Translations under genes and position numbers: made by a program
In this document: piece after piece, positions 58,401 to 64,000 of the stretch
How the letters are laid out: every line of letters begins with the position of its first letter
Position numbering within the stretch: the stretch's first letter is position 1
The notes under the pieces: generated by a model
What the model saw: the letters and a program-made list of their open reading frames with translations, nothing else
The model's database searches: none
What the model was told of the DNA's origin: nothing
Assembly (NCBI GenBank): GCA_027625915.1
Contig: JANTQA010000029.1
Location: 8,804,001-8,868,000 of the forward strand
DNA length: 64,000 nucleotides
Source of the DNA: Anaeramoeba flamelloides
Lineage: Eukaryota > Metamonada > Anaeramoebidae
Direction: 5' to 3'

Positions 58401-60097
58401 GAAATAATCTTCTAGTAGCATTCTAAGGTAAGTTTTTCTTTTTTAAAAATAGTCTAGTTTTGAAAATTGGAAATAATCTAATAATTAACAAAAGTTGAAC
58501 CCGAATAAAATATATATAAAAAATTATTATGTTCATTAATAAGTTTTATTTTTATTTTTATATTTAAAGTTTAAATTTTGATTTTAATATTAAATGCTTT
58601 GGTAATTTATAAAATAACATAAAAATATATTTTTGTTTTATAAGTGATCCGTTTTGTAATTTTTAAGTACTTTTTGTTCAATATTTGTCTAAAAAAAAAT
58701 TAAATATTTTTAATTTGAAATTTAATATTTGTTATTTTTAGACTTTTTATTTTGACCAAATTTCTTTTCAAGTTGTTAGGGCAGGGCCTCTTTTTGTTTT
58801 GGTTAGATGCATAGAATGTGTAAAAAGAGTAAAAAATCAGTACATAGAATTGTAAAACAAGTTTAAGGTTAGGCCTTGAAAACAGGTATGTTCATTATGA
58901 TATCAATCGCAAACTGAAGTAAAAGGAAGTAACTTGTGAAATTTGAAATGGGGCTCAAATGGGCCGAATTTAATATATGTATCTATAAAATATATCCTAT
59001 TGATACTCGTACTGAGTAAATATTTTCAAGACAGTATACCAAGACATGATTTTATAAAAACAAGACTTAGGAACCTTATAAAAAAATAATAAAAAATAAC
59101 AATTCAAAAAACAAAAAAATTTATAAAAAAATCAATTTGGAAAAAAAAATCTAATTCTTAAATAGTGTTTGGAATATTGATGTGCTATATCCCCGAATTT
59201 TCATTTAAAACTGATGAAAGTAACAATTTTCACTTGATCTATAGTTTTTCAAGTATAATTATCTTTTAAAATTAATTATGAGGTCGATCGAGAAATTATC
59301 AAATGGGAATATTAGAAGATAAAACAAACAACTCGTCCAACACTTGAGTTATAATACTGAACTTTTTATTACTTTATTATTCTTTACGAACTTTTCTTTC
59401 TTTTTTTCTTGTCTTTCATTAAAAATCATATTTTTTTGTTTTTCTTATTCCCCCCTTTTTTACAAAAGTTATATTATAGGTTCTCATCTTAAAAAACTTT
59501 ACAGCTAATATAATATATATATATATATATTAAATTTGAAGGGTTCTGGTAAATATAAGTTAATTTTGTCTAATTGAATCTATTTGATGATTATCAATAA
59601 AATAAAAAAAATATTTTTTATTCGCCTAATTATCTGAAAAAGATATTATTTATATCCGCTGTCTTTTCTTCATCAGATTATTAAAAACGGTGCCTTCAAA
59701 AATAACCAATTAAATTATTTTTTTGAAATCTAAAATCAAATCACAAAATAGCAAAGCAAGATAGGAACAAAAACATACATTATTTAGCATTTCACAGGGT
59801 AGAAGAGATAATCCAACTTGACATTCAATTGTGGCATTTTGGTTATTCATAAAAAACCAATTAAAATTTATTTTTCAATAAATTTAATGAATAAAAAAAA
59901 TCAACAAGATAATTAGTAAAAGTAACAAATGTTGGTTTTCTAATCTCTTTGAAATTGCGAAAAATTGAAAATTTTGGCTTTATGATTGTTGTTGGAGTAC
60001 CCATTAAATGATTAAATATTTAATCTTTAAATCTATGTGTGTTTTAATAATAAAAAAATCATCAAGTAAATTTTTCATTAAAATAAAAAATAAAAAT

Positions 60098-60320
60098 ACT
60101 ATTTGTTTCAAAATAAATGTACCAAAATTTTCATTCAACATTCCAAAAAAGATTTTTAATAATGAAACAATTTAATCTTTTAATTCCCTAAACTAGCTTA
60201 ATTTATTAATTTTCTCTTTGAGAATTGGACACTTTTGGTGGTTTGTTTTAATTGATGATCATGTGATTTTTTTGGAAAGTTGAATGAAGTTATTGATCAT
60301 TTTATTTTACAATTAACAGT
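60098..60320. mobile_element. MITE, 223 bp (same family as 8,159-8,383)
   Basis: The right arm inverted reads ACTGTTAATTGTAAAATAAA, identical over its first 20 bases to the left end of the 8.2-kb element. The left arm has AAAATTTTCATTCAACATTC and the right arm its inverse GGAAAGTTGAATGAA. It ends about 130 bp from the HAT-protein stop codon. A third, worn copy may lie at about 53.53-53.70 kb. Confidence 0.65.
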
Positions 60321-60453
60321 AAAAACAATGAATAATAAAAAGAAAAGATCCAAAAAGAAAAAAAAAAAAATGAAAAAATTTATTACTTTTTGAAAAAAAA
60401 TAAATAAAAAAAAATAATTTTAATAAAAAAGATTATAATTGCAAATCGTTAAA

Positions 60454-63400
60454 TTATACAATATTATCCTGTCCAAAAATCATTTTGATTCGTTGTTTGG
60501 GTGATAATAATTTCATATTTCTGATTTGGCGATTGTATATTTGTAACCCTGTGATAAAATCATCAATTGAAAAAATGTCATCCCAATTTTGAATATCAAT
60601 ATTTTCATTAAGCTCGCCATTATTGTTATTGTTATTGTTTTTTCTGCTGTTGGTAATATTATTATTTTTTTGCTTGTTTGAATTGAGGTATCTGATTATT
60701 GCATGTTGGTAACACCTCCAGCTTTGTTTAATTTCGTTTTTAATATTCTTTTTTGCGACTTGAAATATTTCTTTTACGGATTTGTAAGGCGAATTTTTAC
60801 AGAAATTCCAGACTTGGCCGAAATTGGGTTGTGATCGTAAACATTTCTTTTTGATATATTTTAAACTCGTTTGAAGCCCATTTTCAAGTAGTTCCAGTCT
60901 AATCAATTCAATGAATGATTCTCCATATTGGGGCGTGAATTGTATTGCGAAATTAAGAAATCTTCTGGCCAATTTGAGGTTGAAATATTTTGATTTGGGG
61001 TTTAATAGGATCCTGGCACCTTCGCACCATACTTCGCCGGATTTGGGCACCTCCTGTATTGCCTTTCGAAAGATTTTCAGTTGGTCGTCAATGCCATTTT
61101 TCGATAAGAGATGGATATATATTGCCCAGATCCTTCCCGTTCCGGGGTGCAGTTCAATTGACTCCTTCGTTATTCTGGTTGCCTTTTTGGGGCACCCAGC
61201 TCTAATTTCCAATAAAATGGATTCCAGGCAAACTTTCCATTCTTTCGGTGAGCCCCTTTTGGCCTTTTGCAAAATGTATCTTGCGTTGCCATAATTTTGA
61301 TTAAATTCTTCAATTTTGGCCATCTCGATAAGCACCATGGATCGCGACTTGTAATTCACTTCCTCGAGGGCTTTATTTAAAAGTGATTTTGCTGTTAGAA
61401 TATTTTTTTCCTTTAGTTCAATTCGTGCTCCTGCCAACCAAATTTTCCATCTCAAATTCTTTGGTGTGCTTAAGGCAGCGTTTGTTAAACAGATCCTGCA
61501 TTGTTTTAAATTGTTTGAAAGATATTCGAATTTGGCCAATTCTAAATTAACCTTCCATTTTAATTCTTGGGTTAGGTTGTCATTGGCCCTTTTGGCCAAT
61601 TCTCTTGCCTCCTTGGGCTCAACCAGGCCCTTTTCATACAAGATTTGTTGGATCTTCAAAAGCAAAAACCATAATGGCCCATATCGGGGGTTCTGTTCAA
61701 GGCCCATCAAGGCAATTTTTTGCGCATTTTCAAAAAACCCAAATCGGAGTTCCATTAAGGAGGCAAAATTGAAAGCCGGTGTAGCCCATGGCACCTTCTG
61801 GAAGAGATTTTCAAATATTTCTCTTGCCTTTTCAATATTGCCAATTCTTGCTTCAAATAAGGCCACCTCGCAGCAGATCTTCCATGTCTTATCCAAATTT
61901 TGTGATTGGATATTCAAGTTTTCAATCAATTCCCGCGCCTCCGTATATAGACCAAAGGATTCAAGCTGTTGTAATGCTTTAACGACAAGTGTTTCATTTG
62001 AGGAGCAATATTTGATCCCAGAGACTAGCACCTTGAGCATATTAATGAAATCGCCCTGCTCTTCCTCCATTTTTGCAAATTCTAACCAAATTCGTGAATC
62101 ATAGGGTTGAAGTTCTAAAGCAAACCTAAAGAAATTGCGTGCCTTGTGGATCTTGTGTTCTCTTTTCGAAAAATCTGCAAGATCAAGAAATACTTTCCAA
62201 TGGATTTTGTTTGGTAATAAATGCAAATTGTTTTTGACAAATTCAACCACGGGCTTGAGCCCATTTTTGCTGATTTTTTTTAATTCCTGTTGAAATGTTT
62301 GATATTTTTTTTTGCTAATTGGACTAGGGTTGACCTGTTGTTTCAAATTCTCGGATTCTTCGTTTGATGTGTTTGGTGGTAATTTGATTAATTTTTTATT
62401 TCGTTTTTTTTTTGTTGGCGTTTTAAATTGATCAATTGTGTGACTTAATTTTTTGTGTTCCTTCGTGTTTAATTGTTTGGTTGTGGTGGTGGTAGTAGTT
62501 TGAATATTAATAGTTTTGTTATTATTTTGTTTGTTGTTTATTGTTTTTTCATCATTGGATATTAATTTTCGGCTTGGTTTACTTTTGCGGTTTATTGTCA
62601 TCGATTTGAACGATTGTAATAAATCTTTGTTGGGATTTGTGGGTTGGGGCTTTTCCATTTGCTTTTCTTTTTTGTTTTCCTTGTCGTTTTCGTTGTCATT
62701 GTCATCATCATCATCATCTTGTTCTTTTTTTTTGTTTTTACTCTGATTTGGCTTTTCTTTTTCTTTGTTGGAATTTAATAATTTGCTGATCGGCATTTTG
62801 GCCCAATCACTTAATTTTAAATGTAATTTTACTGAAGAAAAAAAATCTGTACCAAAATCAAAATTTTTCCCAGAATCCCAATACAATTCGGGTACAAAGA
62901 GCGTTCTTGCGACTCTTCCAGGCGAATTAAGATTCTTTTTTGAGATTGGTCGATCGTTTTTTATTTTTGATTTTTCATATTTCTTTTGGTTCACTTTTGA
63001 CATTGGAAGATTGTGTAAATCTCGAAGAGTTGTTCTAGGTGAGTATTTAAAAAGTGATTTATTTGGTGAATTTGTTTGTGGCTTTGTCTTTTTTTTTTTT
63101 ATTTTCTTTTTTGTGGGTGTTTTTCGCTCCATTTGTGGAGAATTCAAGATTTCGTCCCAATTCACCAGTTCTTTTGTTGTAAAGAACCCTTTTGTGGGGA
63201 ACAATTCTTTCGTAAGAAGTTGTGTTTTGTTCCTATTCTGATTATTAAGATTCATTTTCTTGTTTGTGATATTGCTTACTTCTTTGTTAACATTCAAAAT
63301 TTCTTGTTGCAAGTAATTATAGTCATAGCTATGCTCTTGTTGATCCTCATACCCGAAATATTGATCGTCATCGTAATCGTAATCGTATTCTGGTTGTTCA

Positions 63401-63486
63401 TAATAACCTTCATTTATAGTAGCAGTTCCATAAAGATCAAAGTTATTGTTATTGTAATTTTGGTTGTTTTCAAAGGGTACAAACAT
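60454..63486 (-). CDS. Large HAT/TPR-repeat protein, probable RNA-processing scaffold
   Basis: 1,010 residues from ATG at 63,486 (MFVPFENNQNYNNNNFDLYG), no introns. Residues about 420-945 form a superhelix of half-a-TPR (HAT) type repeats with the Trp/aromatic spacing of the family: IHWKVFLDLADFSKR, SRIWLEFAKMEEEQGDF, LRWKIWLAGARIELKEKN, GRIWAIYIHLLSKNG and GEVWCEGARILLNPKS. HAT proteins act in pre-mRNA splicing and 3'-end processing (Prp6/PRPF6, Clf1, CstF-77); PRPF6-like is the nearest group I can name, but the Prp1 N-terminal domain is not recognisable, so orthology is not claimed. The first 400 residues are disordered, with Asn/Tyr-Asp start, Asp/Glu runs and several S/T-P-x-K/R sites (TPTKKK, SPNK, SPGR). 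The tail is Asn-rich, then QRIKMIFGQDNIV. Confidence 0.7.
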   Translation of the reverse strand: MFVPFENNQNYNNNNFDLYGTATINEGYYEQPEYDYDYDDDQYFGYEDQQEHSYDYNYLQQEILNVNKEVSNITNKKMNLNNQNRNKTQLLTKELFPTKGFFTTKELVNWDEILNSPQMERKTPTKKKIKKKKTKPQTNSPNKSLFKYSPRTTLRDLHNLPMSKVNQKKYEKSKIKNDRPISKKNLNSPGRVARTLFVPELYWDSGKNFDFGTDFFSSVKLHLKLSDWAKMPISKLLNSNKEKEKPNQSKNKKKEQDDDDDDNDNENDKENKKEKQMEKPQPTNPNKDLLQSFKSMTINRKSKPSRKLISNDEKTINNKQNNNKTINIQTTTTTTTKQLNTKEHKKLSHTIDQFKTPTKKKRNKKLIKLPPNTSNEESENLKQQVNPSPISKKKYQTFQQELKKISKNGLKPVVEFVKNNLHLLPNKIHWKVFLDLADFSKREHKIHKARNFFRFALELQPYDSRIWLEFAKMEEEQGDFINMLKVLVSGIKYCSSNETLVVKALQQLESFGLYTEARELIENLNIQSQNLDKTWKICCEVALFEARIGNIEKAREIFENLFQKVPWATPAFNFASLMELRFGFFENAQKIALMGLEQNPRYGPLWFLLLKIQQILYEKGLVEPKEARELAKRANDNLTQELKWKVNLELAKFEYLSNNLKQCRICLTNAALSTPKNLRWKIWLAGARIELKEKNILTAKSLLNKALEEVNYKSRSMVLIEMAKIEEFNQNYGNARYILQKAKRGSPKEWKVCLESILLEIRAGCPKKATRITKESIELHPGTGRIWAIYIHLLSKNGIDDQLKIFRKAIQEVPKSGEVWCEGARILLNPKSKYFNLKLARRFLNFAIQFTPQYGESFIELIRLELLENGLQTSLKYIKKKCLRSQPNFGQVWNFCKNSPYKSVKEIFQVAKKNIKNEIKQSWRCYQHAIIRYLNSNKQKNNNITNSRKNNNNNNNGELNENIDIQNWDDIFSIDDFITGLQIYNRQIRNMKLLSPKQRIKMIFGQDNIV

Positions 63487-64000
63487 TGAAAAACTTTTTA
63501 TTGTTTGTTTGAATTTTTTTTTTTTTTTCGCTCGAAAAGAAAAAAGAGGTCAATTTTAAGATGGAAGTGGAAAAAAAATGAAAAAATATACGTTATTGAA
63601 TTTATCTTATGATAATTATTCTAATTATTTCAACTTTCTATTATTTTATCATTCTGTTTGTTTTGAATTTGTTATCTAAGGTTTGGAAATATTAATGAAA
63701 AATTATTTTTAACGTGATTGTGAAATTATAGGTTTATCAATAATTTTTTACTAATTATGAACACACCCTTTCTGTAAGGATCTTTAATAATTAATTTTTA
63801 ATATTTTTAACGTAAATATTTTTGTTTTTTAAAACTTCCTTTAGGTAATTCATAAAAGGTACACAAACTTATAACTTTGTGTTTTATTGTTGGTGAATTC
63901 AATTTCTTTAAACATTTGTTGAAAAAGGTTTTGTCAACACTGAAAAATTTTCAAATCAGTTTTGTTTGTTAAATAATAGTTAAAAAGAAAAATTTAAAAT
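63487..64000. other. Right-edge stretch upstream of the HAT-repeat gene
   Basis: About 510 bp of AT-rich sequence with a T run at 63.52 kb (A run on the coding strand) just upstream of the HAT gene's ATG. It should hold that gene's 5' UTR and promoter, but no motif stands out. Nothing else seen. Confidence 0.6.

Larger units (their letters stand above)
56740..60453. other. 3.7-kb intergenic region
   Basis: Between the convergent 3' ends of the RhoGAP and HAT-repeat genes. It holds a run of 34 T (57,011-57,044), a family-1 copy (57.88-58.40 kb), a TA microsatellite (59.5 kb) and a 223-bp MITE (60.1-60.3 kb). No supported gene. Confidence 0.65.

Noticed and set aside
61466-62104. 212-codon plus-strand frame
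   Set aside because: Antisense shadow of the HAT-repeat gene; its length comes from the coding bias of the true strand.

Overview
The window is nuclear DNA from an AT-rich, intron-bearing protist. Coding stretches are visibly richer in G+C than the rest. All seven complete genes end in TAA. Three genes need GT-AG introns, and the proteins carry K-, N-, Q- and E-rich runs (KTKTK, NENEN, KEKEK, poly-Q). This low-complexity style, with BTB and MyTH4-RhoGAP proteins, recalls Anaeramoeba (anaerobic amoebae of Metamonada). That assignment is recall plus inference and was not checked by a search; another AT-rich amoeboid protist is possible. No rRNA, tRNA, CRISPR or bacterial operon was found. | Layout: the left edge holds the 5' part of an unrecognised minus-strand gene (1-582). 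Then come Tom40 (9,760-10,939, +, one intron), a divergent importin-alpha (15,917-17,755, -, one intron), an SLC35F-type transporter (27,813-32,810, +, one 3.5-kb intron), a secreted, probably GPI-anchored protein with an EGF-like module (38,215-39,318, -), a BTB-BACK protein fused to a ThuA/GATase-like domain (45,272-46,840, -), a MyTH4-RhoGAP protein (54,391-56,739, +) and a large HAT/TPR-repeat protein (60,454-63,486, -). Two small protein starts proposed here (Tom40, importin exon 1) and all three splice choices come from reading frame, splice dinucleotides and family alignment from memory. | The genes do not form one pathway. They are housekeeping and signalling genes: organelle protein import, nuclear import, transport, surface, Rho signalling, and probable RNA processing or scaffolding. 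| About four fifths of the window is non-coding and is packed with decayed interspersed repeats. These include short inverted-repeat elements with TA flanks and CAG-type ends (Tc1/mariner-like MITEs), two elements with TTAA flanks, a 223-225-bp inverted-repeat family, a family of palindromes with a shared hairpin core, a pair of inverted 0.5-kb repeats that both keep a 38-41-codon frame, and two larger unclassified repeat families. The transporter intron owes its size largely to these repeats. No CRISPR-like or operon-like new system is visible; the most interesting items are the BTB-GATase fusion, the importin-alpha with an eroded cargo groove, the palindrome family and the repeated micro-ORF.
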